DNA of 64,000 nucleotides from Ceratodon purpureus (taxonomy: Eukaryota; Streptophyta; Bryopsida; Pseudoditrichales; Ditrichaceae). Both the position numbers and the translations under genes were made by a program. Where the stretch lies: contig CM026426.1 in NCBI GenBank assembly GCA_014871385.1, positions 21,132,573-21,196,572 of the forward strand, written 5' to 3'. Positions 46,842 to 58,263 of this stretch are shown here, piece after piece (position 1 is the first letter of the stretch; the number at the start of each line of letters is the position of its first letter). Below the pieces are notes generated by a model, which saw nothing but the letters and a program-made list of their open reading frames with translations, ran no database searches and had not been told where the DNA came from.

Positions 46842-48480
46842 TCCTCCTTAGCACGTTCACCAGGCACTGTTCTCGAGTTCGCAAGGTATGTTTAGTTATA
46901 CAGGAGATCAAATTTGCCCCCTCCGTTGTAAGAGTTGAAGCCTCTGCGGTATCTCTGTGCATGCTTGGCCTCAATGTACGTATGAATTTTGTCGACATTT
47001 CTCGTTCCATGTGATCAATGGAAAGAGGAGCAGTTGCTGCGCCATTCACGGGCCGCTACGTTCTAACTCATGTCTGATTACCGTATCTGCTGAGTTTACT
47101 TCTGCTGTTTCCTCTTCCATGTCGCGAATCACTCATAGTTATTTTTTTCTGGCTAAGTGAATTTATACAGTTGTATTTGGTGGATGTCAAGCAGCGGCGG
47201 TGCAGGGACACGGCGCCTTTTTCATGGGCCTCTTGGCAGTGGACTCCTTTGTGTAGGTTGTAGTCATACATAGTGCATTCGGCACAGCTGACTCTCTTTC
47301 CAGTGCTATGTTTTTCTGTTTTCCTTCTAATTTTTTGGTGAGCTTTTAATAAAGTTTGGAAGTATTCCCCTCTTCGGTCATATCGCCCACAAATAGGTGT
47401 CTCCAACGCATCGCGCTAACAAGTACGGTAGAGTGCCTGTCCATTTCTATCCCATCGTCCTCTAGCATTATGTGAACTATCCGTTGTTGCTCCATGACTA
47501 CTTCCCAGGTTAACACCTTGTCAGTGTCGCACATGGCTCTCTCTCTTTCTGTGGCTATGGACTCTGACGTCCCCTGCCGTCTCCAGTTATTTCCGTCTTC
47601 CGACACTAATATGGAGTTTTACCTTTGTTGGTCGCAGTTTCTGAGTTCACGCCCCCATGTGGGACAGTGGGGTCTCCTTCCGCCGTCACAGCGTCAGTGG
47701 ACCGAGTTACGTACCTTTCCTGCGCACGTATGCCACTGTTTCGCAAGGTTCCAGATCCGGGGACTACTTCTGGACGTCTGGGGAATTTTCCGAGGTATCC
47801 TACTCTGTCTACTACCGGAATATCTTACCGGCAGTGTCGTTCTATGTAGAGTCGTAGCTGCAGCACAGTTAGTGGCCATTTTGACGGTTGTAGATAGGAC
47901 TGAGTTAGGGTCGGGGATAGAGAGGGGGACTTTTTACCTGTACCATGTCCGTCCCTCCTCGGAACAGAGTACTGGATTACTACCAGACAACGGGATTTCA
48001 ATGGTGCTCTTTAAAAAATTGTACAAATTCAACTCCTTCTTTGTAATAAATTTCCGTTTTCATCACTACCTCTTGCATTTCACCCTGAACCCGCCAATGG
48101 CCGACCTCTGTCATCTGTACTACCCGCCCTAAACCTTAACGCTATCATGTGGCCCAGGCCTGTGCTAGGTGAGCTACTCCCGGCCCGTCGGCATAATGTG
48201 ACATTGACTCTGATTTCCTCAACTGTGTGAAAGGGGTTGATTTCCTCAGCTGTGTGAAAAGGCGTAATTGCAAACCCATGCAAGCGGAAATGTCGGAGGA
48301 CAGCAGAAATAGTGGCCACGTCATGCCCAACAGCATACGTTCCTCTCCGACTCCAACAGGATCCTCTTGATCACGGAAACCCATCTTCCGCACCCCACCC
48401 CGGAATGTCCTAAACAAGTAAGATGCCGGGACGCTCTTGGCTACAACAGACTTCTCTTGTTTTTCAGTTGATTGTATGGT
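46842..48480. other. Right subterminal region of element B
   Basis: About 1.6 kb between the TNP2-B stop and the right terminus. Long open frames such as 47494-48132 have low-complexity, biased content and no domain, so I do not call genes. A 27-bp direct repeat lies at 48212-48265. Confidence 0.45.
48212..48265 (+). repeat. 27-bp tandem repeat, two copies
   Basis: GATTTCCTCA-ACTGTGTGAAA and its near-copy stand back to back, 230 bases inside the right terminus of element B. Possible subterminal binding sites. Confidence 0.7.
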
Positions 48481-48496
48481 CGTTTTTCTTGTAGTG
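48481..48496 (-). repeat. Right terminal inverted repeat of element B
   Basis: CGTTTTTCTTGTAGTG, the inverse of CACTACAAGAAAAACG, followed by the TTA target duplicate. Confidence 0.8.
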
Positions 48497-51400
48497 TTAC
48501 ATAATCTCTTCAGATCAACCTGTAATTTTAAGCGTCTTGAGTTTGAAGCTCCTTGGAATCTATCAAGAGGCATGATTACGATTAAGGGGCATAGGGGCAG
48601 TAGTTTTGATATGATTGTTTCGTATTATCAATTACTAAATCCTTTGCCCTGTTGAGTTAATCCCATAAGATGAGACAAACTATGGAACCAATTCTAGTTC
48701 AAAACAGAGGGAGTAAGTATTGCCAGATGTGTTGATGATCGTCAAAGTTCACTTCTGTAATGAATCTCTCCATCTTTCCTAATGATACAATTTGAATTTG
48801 TGTAGGTTCCTGCTACGTTCGCTGGCATTAGCATTGGGGCGAAAGAGTTGATCGAAGCCATCACATAAGCGGGGTACATCATTCTCAACCTTTACATTGC
48901 CTTGGTAGATTAGTACTGTTGATGACAGCAAAGAAGTAGAGGATCCAAAAGGCCAGGAAGATGCGGCCCAACCTTCCAATCCATCACCGAAGTGCTTGGA
49001 GAGATCTCATTCATGACCATGTTTGTTATGTTTGAGACAATTTTCAATTTTTGAGAGTATCTGCTTATAATTTTAGCAATTATTTTGAGATAATTCACAT
49101 GTTTTCCAGACTTTTGCATTCTCAAAAATACACTACCTCAAGCCTGCAAGTGTTTTTACCATATCAAAGAAGAAAGCACTCAATTTTAGGCAATTTAAAA
49201 AGCCGTTCATGAATCACAGCTAAATAGAAGAGGGTGAGATGATCACATTCTTGTTGTTCTTATTTACCATGGATTTGTTGGTTTAGGGGAGGACGACCTT
49301 CAATGCCCAATAGAAGGTTTGGCAAAGGTTGTTTTCAGAACTACCGAGAGGTAGAAAGGAGCTGGAGCGCCAGAACACTTCAAGGTGCGGTGTCATACTG
49401 AAATTCCTTGTCGTCTGTTTTTGGCCCTTCCGACTTGGATAGAATTTTATGGAAATAAGTCAACCTCAAGTTTGAAAGGCAGAGCTCTACTTCCAAACTA
49501 TGGATCAAACACCAAATTCCTTATTGTCAATTGATCATCTTCATAGCTGCTTGTCATTCATTTTACGCACAATGTTTGTCAAATGGCTTATATATCTTCA
49601 CTTCTTGTGTGGAAGTATATGAAAGGTGAAGAAAGTAGTTTCTTCGATAAGTACTTGCCTTTTGATGTCAGGAGTATGGATTGGGATTGACCTTGTGTCT
49701 TAGCGGAGGAAGGACTTGGGCACACCGTCACTGCGGCATGAGGGGACCTCCTCGTCTTGACTTGGTGGAGTGGAAGGTCGGGGCAGGAAGACCTGACATT
49801 GGAAAGGGGCAGCCCTATTTCTCATGATTGTTTTTAAAAAAATTATATTTTTTATTTTTTATTTTTTATTTTTTGAGACAAGTGGTCTCATAAATAAATA
49901 TGAGTAACATAAGGTTTATCAAACCCATCGAGCGGAGCAAGAAAGGTTTAAATAAGGGCGTCGAGTCCGGTAGGACCCATTGCCCATTCCGTCTTAGGGT
50001 TCACTCAAAACAACAATTGCAGGGTAGCTAGGGTTGATCTCATTGAATTATGGTTTTTACAGCCCCTATTTCATTTCAATTTTTTTTTAGAAAGATTCAA
50101 AAGAAAATAAAATAATCAAATGGCTACCTGTCAAGTGAGCACTAGTTTCCTTGCCATGATCATCCCTTTCTCCATAGCCGGAGGTCCCCTTTGCTATGTG
50201 TGTCGCCGGGTTGGATAATAAAATTATAAAATTTTCCTAGCCCCCGAGCGATGTCATTTTCTTCATGATTTTATGTGTCACTGTTGCCGAAATGCGCTTC
50301 AATCACTGTCTTTCCTTCTTTCCATTCTGCTTTGTGCGTTGCAAAGAGACTACAAGAGACTTTGTTTGTTCCTACGCTAGTGTGCCGAGTCTTGAAACAG
50401 ATTACTTGGGAGTTCCTTGGAGAATGAGCAATTTTTCTCATTTGACGTTTTGCAAAATCATCAGAAAGCTTTTAGACATTGGGTGCGGTCTCTGAATCAC
50501 AACCCACTTCCCTTGTCAGCAGTGCATTTGAGGTGATAACTATACATTTTTTGCATGCAAAAATTAATTTTTTCAGTGCCGCGACCCATAGTGGTTGATG
50601 ATTGTATCTTCCTCTATGATCCCTACATCTTGATTCACAAAATTTAAGTAAAATTTCAAATTGAAATCATTGAATTATCTTTGTCAGCAGTGGTTTAGTC
50701 CTTTCAGAGTGGTTTTTATGTTCCAAGTATAGCAAATTCAAAGTTCATAGTCAGGAATAGATTTTTTGGCTTGGAGGATGAACGAAGAAATGAGGGTTGT
50801 TCATTAATTTATGTTAGCTAGGTTATTTTTGTCTTCTAGTTTGTGGCACCTACAATTATTCTTTGAATTTGTTAGTGAATGTGGCATTTTCATGGTGTGC
50901 ACCGTCGTGCTAACGGAGTTGCACTATGCATTAGGGTTGCGGTGTCGAACTTTGCTTTGAAGTTGGGAGCTCCTCAAAAGGTTGCGACATTGCCGGGAGG
51001 CTTTGTTGTTAGCATTAAAGATGCCTGGCCTAGCAATTGGTTCTTTGTGCGCTGCCACGCCGTGGTATTCAAGTTGGTGAAGCGTAGTCCAAAGGTGGAG
51101 ACAACAATCACCTTCTTCCGCTTACGCTTTGACATTGCTATCTGGAGGCTACAATGTTTTTCTTTACTTAGGTGTTGCAAGTCCTTGACATCGTTTCGTG
51201 ATTCATCAATGCAAGCTGCGCAGTGCAAAGTTCTCTTAGAATCTTTGGATAGGCATGGCTCCGGACTAGAGTCCTCTAAGATTAATCCAAATTTTGATAT
51301 TTACTTCTTAATTCGTTATCTCAAAGATTTTTGTATCTGCTTCATCTCATTCCTCTTCACAAGGTGCATGCTTAGTTCAAAGGCTGATTACAGATTACAA

Positions 51401-52375
51401 GTGGACAACATTATAAGGAAAACAAGGTGTAAATCAACTAATGACCTACTTAAATCAGAAGTTTGGGAGTGCTTTACCGCTCACTCCCAAGGTTACCTCG
51501 ACCTAGCTACCACCTCACCACCTGGGCTCAACCTCCCAGCCTTGCCACGCCTTGTCTCTAAGGGCTCCCCAGTTGAGGGGGAGCGCGGACTCTGCTTGCG
51601 GTTGAAGCTTGCTTGACGAAGGCTGCAGCCCATCCTTGCTCGAGCTCTCTTCCCCGCTCTAGCTCCCTTCCCCGCTCGTCGCCCTCGGCCCTTGCGGGCT
51701 CTTGTTTCACTACAGCCGTTCGTCCTCGCCGCTCTGTCCCGTTCCTTCCTCTTATTCCCTCTCCTGAGACCCGGGCTGCGAAAGATCCTTTGATGTACTC
51801 TATATTCTCAATCTGGCCCTTTCATCAAACTGGGAGCATCAAACTGTTTCCTCTTCTCCCCCTCACAAAAAATTGAGTCCTTATTTGTTTCAAAGCCCTC
51901 TTTTCTTCTAATTTCTCTTCAATTTCTACATTTATCTAAGACAATTTATGTATTATCTACATTTATATAAGACCTAAATCGATTTTTGAAGGGAACTCAT
52001 AATGAAGGATTACACAAATGCAAAATTATAATGTGATAACAAAATCAATGAAAAAATCCAAATCATAAAATTTACTTCACAAATATCTCATGATCACACT
52101 TTTTGCAAAAAAAAGGATATGCTCCTCCCTCTACCAATGTTTTTGTAGCGCAAATGTCACAAGTGACCTTGAGTAGCTTAAAGAAAATCATCATTTTCTG
52201 CTTTGATTGTGAAAGTAGCACATATGAAGAACGCTTTAAAGGGGGCGTGGAGCACTTGTTTTACCAACTTCCAAAATCTTACATTTTCATCCTATATTCC
52301 ATTCTCGATTGCTTCACATTCTCTTGGATGGTAGCGGTAGAATCTCAAAGAAGAAGAATAATTGTATTGGGCCTT
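48497..52375. other. Region without a confident gene
   Basis: Contains an ATTTTTT-type microsatellite near 49843-49874 and an open frame at 50879-51616 (VAVSNFALKLGAPQKVATLP) with no domain I recognise. The GC-rich stretch at about 51480-51780 differs in composition from its surroundings and may be a short transposon fragment. No RNA gene was seen. Confidence 0.35.
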
Positions 52376-53940
52376 TCAATATTTGAAGGCTCCAATAATT
52401 TGCCAAAACAAGCTTGAAGTGCTTGAAATTTTTGGCTTCAGCTCTTCTTCACCATAAAGAGTTGCTTGACATGATGATTCGATTTCACGTACCACGTTTA
52501 ATGCCTTCTCACGCATGACATCAATAAAAAAAGCTTCCTCCCTTGGTACATCTGGTTCAATTGGAGTTATAAGCTCCATGTCTTATATGTTGATTTGTAT
52601 AGGCAATGGTTTCTCAACCACTTCATTTTCTTTAACTCCTTCAAAAAATAACTTCACAATCGATTGCACACCAAATATGTGTTTGCAAGTGGAGATCTAA
52701 TTGGGACAATCAGAATAATGTGTTTTTAATGAAACACTATACCATAGTTTAGGAGAAGTCTCACTCTTGACATGAAAAAGGAGATGCTCCTCATCAACAA
52801 CCTTCAAGACATCCATATGACAAGATTGGTCAGCCTTCAAATTTTTTTATCCTCCTTTCAATTGATGTTTATAAGCGTTCTCATTCCCTCTCCTTATGTA
52901 TCGTTTTAAGTCACCTACAAATTGAAAAAATAGATTTGAACTTAGCATCATTTTCAAAACATATTTATATAAAAAGAAATTAATACAATAAAATATACAT
53001 ACACAAATATACAAAAATGAAGAACTTAGTTATACGTTGAGTGATTTGGAATTGACTCAATAATCTGGTTTGGCTCACACGAGTGCCTCATAGGCATTAC
53101 CAACAATTGCCACTGTAAGGTCTCGGAGGGACCGGTTCACTTTTCCTTGTAAAATCACCTCCCAATGTATTTAATCACCTCCCAATGTCTTTCCACATGA
53201 TTAGTTGTATCCATACCCCCATAAGCAAATAACCTCTCAAATGGAGGCCACAACTTCCTCAAAGGACAAATAATTCCAGCCCATCCAGAATTCACGTAAT
53301 TTCCAAAGGTCGGGATATGTTGAAACTCAATACAATTTTTTTTTAAATTCTCGTCAAAATGGTCTTTACTAGGGCAAAGCATCAAAACATGTAATGCTAC
53401 TTATACCCGATTCCTTGTCCTCATTAAGAACCTTAGTTAACAAGTTTTCACACTATGCCTTCATGACATGGAAGTGACATAAAAGAACTTATCCACCAAC
53501 TTGTGTTTTGGTACACTCTTCAAAAGTTCAACAATCAGCATCAATACTCACAACCCTTTGATTAGCATTCAAAGATGGCTTGTGTTTGTCAATGATGATT
53601 GCGGAGGGTCTAATCTTTTGTAACGATCTTAACACATGGGATAATGCTATCACTATAACAAGACCCTCATGTCCTTCTTTAACTACATTAATCCAGAGCA
53701 TGTAAAAAACCAGAATTCCAATTTTATCTTGGTTTAGTATAATTGCCACATAAAACGGCAAATCGTATTGGTTTGTTTTGAATGTAGAATCCAAGGCTCA
53801 TGAATTATTATCTCAAAGCCCTAGGGCCGATTTGTGCATGAAATCATGTTGTATAACTACCACAAAAGGTCTTTTCTTTGGGTCCTCATTCTTGAGTGCA
53901 TACAGTTGATAGTACAAAATCTTTCCTTGAGCTTGTAATA
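52376..53940 (-). pseudogene. MULE-type transposase with SWIM finger, decayed
   Basis: Reading the minus strand from about 53940: YYQLYALKNEDPKKRPFVVV, then ALDSTFKTNQYDLPFYVAII with RPSAIIIDKHKPSL (the MULE DDE core, first Asp in LDSTFKTN), then LLCHFHVMKA, the segment WAGIICPLRKLWPPFERLF with GGMDTTNHVERHWEVIKY, then GDLKRYIRRGN, and a SWIM-type zinc motif (HYSDCPN-stop-ISTCKHIFG). At least five stops (TGA twice, TAA twice, TAG once) and frame changes occur, so it is an old relic. MULE transposases move Mutator-like elements; FAR1/FHY3 factors derive from them. No terminal repeats were found around it. Confidence 0.75.
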
Positions 53941-54323
53941 TCAAGATTCATTTTGTACTGCATTCCAATTTTTTTTCTGAAGTGCATCTAGATATACCAA
54001 ATGAAAAATTAAATTAAAAATGAAAACAGAAACATAAAGAATTCAAATAAAAATTAAAAAAATAAACATGAAGAATTGAAGTACAATATAAATGCGCAAT
54101 GCATTTCATAACTTCACATAAAAAATGAAATATGAAAAAAATTTAAACACCAGTGATTCTTAAATTTTGGGAGATATTCTTAAATTTTGGGAGATATTCT
54201 TAAATTTGGGAAATTAGTGTGTAGAGAAATGGCCACATTCGTGCCTTCCCATTTACTTTGATCTTGCGTAAATCAATATTGAATCATTAAAAACACTTTA
54301 AAGGAACAATGAGGCCTATGTCA

Positions 54324-54344
54324 TTTAGGTCGAGTGGACCTAAA
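54324..54344. repeat. 21-bp near-palindrome, GGTC subtype
   Basis: TTTAGGTCGA-G-TGGACCTAAA. Lies beyond the 3' end of the last gene of the 54-64 kb block. Confidence 0.7.
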
Positions 54345-54425
54345 TGCACGAACATACAGGAGAGAACTTAATAATCTTCAATGATTCGTTAAAAACATGT
54401 TTAAGGAAGGATGATGATTATGTCA

Positions 54426-54446
54426 TGTAGGTCGATCTCACCTAAA
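54426..54446. repeat. 21-bp near-palindrome, GGTC subtype, diverged
   Basis: TGTAGGTCGA-T-CTCACCTAAA, about 100 bases from the previous copy. The sequence around the two copies is also similar (AATGATTCGTTAAAAACA-like against AATCATTAAAAACA-like). Confidence 0.55.
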
Positions 54447-54517
54447 CGCAATAAAAAACAAGAAAGAAAAGGAAATCACGTTTTTTGTATTTATAGTAGT
54501 AACTATCCGTTACCTTT

Positions 54518-54533
54518 CTAAACCTAGGTTTAG
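54518..54533. repeat. 16-bp perfect palindrome CTAAACCTAGGTTTAG
   Basis: Perfectly self-complementary. It looks like a shortened relative of the 21-bp palindromes, keeping both TTTAG/CTAAA ends. Confidence 0.6.
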
Positions 54534-55035
54534 GAAAAAGGCAATGTCCAATCACATAAAATACATTCGGAATTTTGTAGAACACAAAAAGTGCGCATGA
54601 CAATGAGGCATAAATGGCAGACGAGAAAATTTGACAAACAGATCAATGATTTTATTCGAAACATAATTACATTGAAATAACACAGACAACTCCTATAATC
54701 GTCTCTCCATTGTCTGCGCCATTGCTATACAGTACATACTATCTACTATATGGTTATGGAGTCCCCTCGTAAGCCTCAATTCTTGACTTGACAAATTCCC
54801 GTTGACGCTGACGTGTCCACGACATTCCCTCGACCTGCATCATTGAACTATCAAGAAGACGTTGCAACTTTTGTCTACGCCTTTCACCAATGCTTGACTC
54901 TGGCAGAGAGTGGCGACGGGTACTGGATGGTTTAGGGTGGGAGTCGCCGGACTTCCTTGCCCCGGATCCTGTAGTTGTTGATCATAGCCTCGGCATCTGC
55001 AAAGGGGATAAATTAGCATTGGGAAGAGATTTCGG

Positions 55036-55056
55036 TTTAGGTCAAATCGACCTAAA
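55036..55056. repeat. 21-bp near-palindrome, GGTC subtype
   Basis: TTTAGGTCAA-A-TCGACCTAAA, in the intron of the small basic gene. Confidence 0.7.
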
Positions 55057-55072
55057 CTCCTGAGTGCAATTG

Positions 55073-55093
55073 TAAAGGTCAAACGGACCTTGA
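55073..55093. repeat. 21-bp near-palindrome, GGTC subtype, diverged
   Basis: TAAAGGTCAA-A-CGGACCTTGA, 17 bases from the previous copy in the same intron. Confidence 0.5.
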
Positions 55094-55152
55094 AGGAAGA
55101 AGCCGACATAAGCTAGCACGAACCTAGATGAAAGTAGAAGAAGATCAATCAT

Positions 55153-55173
55153 TTTAGGTGGCCTCGAGCTAAA
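55153..55173. repeat. 21-bp hybrid palindrome
   Basis: TTTAGGTGGC-C-TCGAGCTAAA combines the left arm of the GGTC subtype with the right arm of the GCTC subtype. Same intron. Confidence 0.6.
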
Positions 55174-55831
55174 TTAAGGACATATAGGAGGCAAGAACAG
55201 ATGCGAGCAGCTACCATCACTTGATTGACTTACATGAACGAAACATCAGAAAGGAATGAGAAGCTGATAGTCTAGAATGAAAACTAACCTTTGCCGGTGG
55301 AAGTGACGGTATGTTCTCCAAATTGTTATAAAGGTCACGCTTTGTAGGGGTAGAACTCAGTCGTTTTGGAGATAGAACCTGCAATACGGTCCGTGGCTAC
55401 ATAGGAGAAGGAGATTTTAGGGTCTTGGGAATGGACAGGTTAACCGGGCGGTCCACAACCCCTTCGTCGACAGCCATAGTTGAATAGTCCATCGTGGACT
55501 GCGCTGTTGCAACGGATTGCAACAGAAGCCCTCTGCTACGTAGAGAGGGCCCGCAGCCATAAGCATAATTCAAAGAATCCACTGAGGCTCGACATGCATT
55601 ATCCTGCAATACATAAAGCGAATCGAAACATACATCCCAATAATTCAGCAATGGTTAAGGGTTCGTCGCAAGGGGCAGAATAGATTAAGAAAGAAAAATA
55701 AACTTCGTATTACAAAAGGAGTAGTCCCGATACAATGATTAGGCAGTTAGTTAAGATGTACAGTATAGTGATAGCTTCGCACCAGTTCAAAAATGTCCAT
55801 CAGCAAACTAGAGAACCGAAAACATGCCTAA

Positions 55832-56998
55832 TTATGCTCTACGGCTAATTGCCTCGTTAATCTTAGCGTATTGTTCACAGGTAGAACGGTCATCATAATA
55901 CATTTTCTTTTCGATCGGACGCTCGGCCGTGAATCTTGCAATTGTCCCTACGAAGCGGTGTAGGTCTACAAGACATGGCAAAAGTTTCGTCAACAAAAAA
56001 CTATCATCTGTGGCATTGGGGTTTTGGTTGTTCCAAGTAGAGAGTAAAAGGACATTGTGAGAATTATTCTGACAGTGCTTGCTCGGATTGTTGTCAATAA
56101 AAATGGTGTTGGCTTTGGAATATAGGCCATCAAATTTATGAAAGAGACCATCACACATCGGCTTCAGAAAGATGTCCTTCTGAGTCCCGAGTTCCTTCAT
56201 AAATCCTGGACGACCTCGGAAATCTACGCCCGTAGGAACTCTCTGACAGTCCTCTTGACCTAGAATTCTGAGCGGATAGACTGGACGAATTGGACCGAAC
56301 AGATAGTCGCAGATCATTTTTGTCGTTGAAGTCTTCATCGAACTCCAGACGGTTATGGTTGCGAATGTTGACAACCGACGAAGGAAATGAGCGCAATTGG
56401 GCCTGACACAAACAAGCTTGGGGCCGACGACCGCTGGCTTGGACGCTGAGTGGATGTTAAGGTCATGGCTAACGAATGATTGTCCAGGCCACTTAGGAGT
56501 ACTCGAGCAGAGTGTTTCATTGAGGTCGAGGACAACGTTCAACCAACCACTCTGAGGTCGCGTCGGGACAGGACTCAATTCTTCACTAGAACTTACGTCA
56601 CATCCAGATGCCTCGCGCACCTGGAGAGGAAATACCGATGACAAATGGACATAACTATATTATACTAGGATGGAGTTATACGAATGATACAAAGAGGACA
56701 ATCGCAAGGCAAGTCAATACCCAAGAAAACAGTGCAACGAGATATAATGATAGATGAAATACCTGAACATCCTCGGCTTGTTCTTCTACGACATCCCGAT
56801 CCTCCACAGGACCCATCGTCCCTAACAAATCCTCAGGTTGATCGTCAGGAATGACCTCTACGCACGGTGATAAGGTAAGAGCACATTGGGCCGTGACATC
56901 TAAATCCATATTTGTGTGTATCAGCACATCCGCGATTTGGGCCATGACAACATCATCCATGACCCGAAGATCGTCCACTTCCTCATGTAATTCCTGAC
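55832..56998 (-). CDS. FCP1-homology (HAD-superfamily) protein with altered catalytic acids
   Basis: Two exons, 56998-56763 and 56620-55832, join in phase 0 (EEQAEDVQ-VREASG). The first exon begins at an acceptor, so a 5' exon is missing from this call. The N-terminus is acidic. The HAD core carries motif I VVLDLNETLC, motif II TVWSSM, a Lys-containing loop DIFLKPMCDG, and motif IV TIFIDNNPSKHCQNN, followed by an FCP1-type segment ending LLTKLLPCLVDLHRF. Active FCP1/SCP phosphatases use D-x-D-x-T and a D-D pair. Here the second acid of each is Asn, so phosphatase activity may be weak or lost and a binding role is possible. There are no internal stops: it is the best preserved gene of the block. 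Confidence 0.65.
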
Positions 56999-57082
56999 CT
57001 GGGCATTGCAAGAGAACTATAGAATCACCAGAGAGTGATCAATGAAGCTGACATAGAAAGGATTGGTAAAGAAGTCGAACAG

Positions 57083-57103
57083 TTTAGCTCGAGTCGAGCT
57101 AAA
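57083..57103. repeat. 21-bp near-palindrome, GCTC subtype
   Basis: TTTAGCTCGA-G-TCGAGCTAAA with perfect arms. It lies between the ParB/methyltransferase-like gene and the first called exon of the FCP1-like gene. Confidence 0.8.
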
Positions 57104-58171
57104 AAGCCCATTTGTATTAATTACAGTTGCTTTGGTACAAAATGCACATTTCAGTGAACAACTCCGGTATTAACACCTCATCTACAAAATTCCGAGTTCA
57201 AAATATCTAAGTTTGGGAGGGACCTGAAGATGTCTCAAGAGCATCTCCCTGAGTTTGATTGTGGGAGGGAGAATGGGGTGGGCTTGGACTAGGGTCACGC
57301 ATGACCTGGTCGGTGCAATGATGGCTTGGCTCAGGCACTCATGCAAGACTCGGATCCGACTCTGGCAAATTTGCACCACCGCCTGGGGAGCCCAAAATCT
57401 CTAGTACTCGCGAAGTAGGCGGGGCACTATCTATTGGCTGGACGTTGGGCAGCACAGGACCCGCATTCGGGAAAACAGCGGCCTGCCCCATGTTTTGCAA
57501 GGCACCCTGCAGTGCCGCCTGCACGGTCTTGTCTATATCCATGCTCTGCTTCTCCATCCTATGTAATAAGGATTTCTCCCTATCCCTAGACGCCTGCAGT
57601 TCTGCAAGAAGAGCTTGAATATCTGGAACGGGAGCGGCTCTTCCCAACGGGGAGGCTTGCCGTGCTAGTGGGTTGACCCTCTTTTTCTTCTGTGCCTGTT
57701 TACCTGTACTTCGCCCACCACCAGTCTTTTTCTCACTTCCTGATCCCAGCTCTCGTGCAGAACCCGGTCTCTCTTCGTCTGTACGCTTAATGTCCACCTC
57801 AAGAAAATCGAGTCTTCTCCCCACTCCACCTTCAGATGCTGTCTGACTCACCGGATCTGAAGGCGGACCATCGCCCTCATTGCTGATGTCTGCTGTACTG
57901 GAGGAGGGGGTTTGTTCTTTGGTAGGGGCATCCTCCTCCACTTCTACATCGTCACCCTCTTCCAGAGCTCTGCCTTTCCCTTTTCGCACAACTTTGCCAT
58001 ATTCCGGAAAGCGTCCCTCATCGACAAAATATGCGTCGACATTAAAATCAACCGGGTCCCGAGTCAAACCAAGTGACCGGGCTTCGGTCATTTTAGCTGA
58101 GTCACTATCATCCGCAACGACGAAAGCCGAGATCAAGAGCATCTGAGAAACCGAAAGCAAGGTAAACAAGG

Positions 58172-58192
58172 TTTATGTCAACTCGAGCTAAA
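58172..58192. repeat. 21-bp near-palindrome, GCTC subtype, diverged
   Basis: TTTATGTCAA-C-TCGAGCTAAA, in the second intron of the ParB/methyltransferase-like gene. Confidence 0.65.
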
Positions 58193-58242
58193 GTGTAGAA
58201 GTGCATTCATACACGGTCCATAGATTCAAAACAGTAGAACGA

Positions 58243-58263
58243 TTTAACTCGACTCGAGCTAAA
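58243..58263. repeat. 21-bp near-palindrome, GCTC subtype
   Basis: TTTAACTCGA-C-TCGAGCTAAA, one arm mismatch, in the same 137-base intron. Confidence 0.75.

Larger units (their letters stand above)
23097..48496 (+). mobile_element. CACTA (En/Spm) DNA transposon, element B, 25.4 kb including a nested insertion
   Basis: The left end begins CACTACAAGAAAATCG at 23097. The right end finishes CGTTTTTCTTGTAGTG at 48496, which inverted reads CACTACAAGAAAAACG. The first 13 bases match perfectly and two more match after one mismatch. Both ends are flanked by TTA, the 3-bp target duplication expected for CACTA elements. Inside are a minus-strand Transposase_24-type gene (24.3-28.6 kb), a BRCT-like plus-strand gene (39.3-40.3 kb) and a plus-strand TNP2 gene (41.4-46.8 kb). 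Without the insertion at 29550-38820 and its flanking duplication the element would be about 15.6 kb. Both transposition genes carry disabling lesions, so movement would need proteins from another copy. Confidence 0.8.
54754..55603 (-). pseudogene. Small basic/coiled-coil protein gene, last of the minus-strand block
   Basis: Exon 55603-55289 (TTGCAG acceptor, GTTAGT donor, phase 0) reads DNACRASVDSLNYAYGC and later VLSPKRLSSTPTKRDLYNNL. Exon 54996-54754 reads STTTGSGARKSGDSHPKP and then a helical, basic tail (IGERRRQKLQRLLDSSMM, WTRQRQREFVKSRIEAY) ending at TAA. Two in-frame stops interrupt it: TAG at 55397-55399 and TGA at 54982-54984, the latter a CGA-to-TGA change at a fitting Arg. Upstream exons are likely, since the first exon starts at an acceptor. 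The function is unknown; the tail could bind nucleic acid. Three 21-bp palindromes lie in its intron. Confidence 0.5.

Noticed and set aside
47494-48132. 212-codon ORF near the right end of element B
   Set aside because: Biased, non-globular composition, no splice context or domain, and several competing frames in the same region; likely a chance ORF.
50879-51616. 245-codon ORF as a gene
   Set aside because: No recognisable motif and no flanking signals; recorded only as an open frame.
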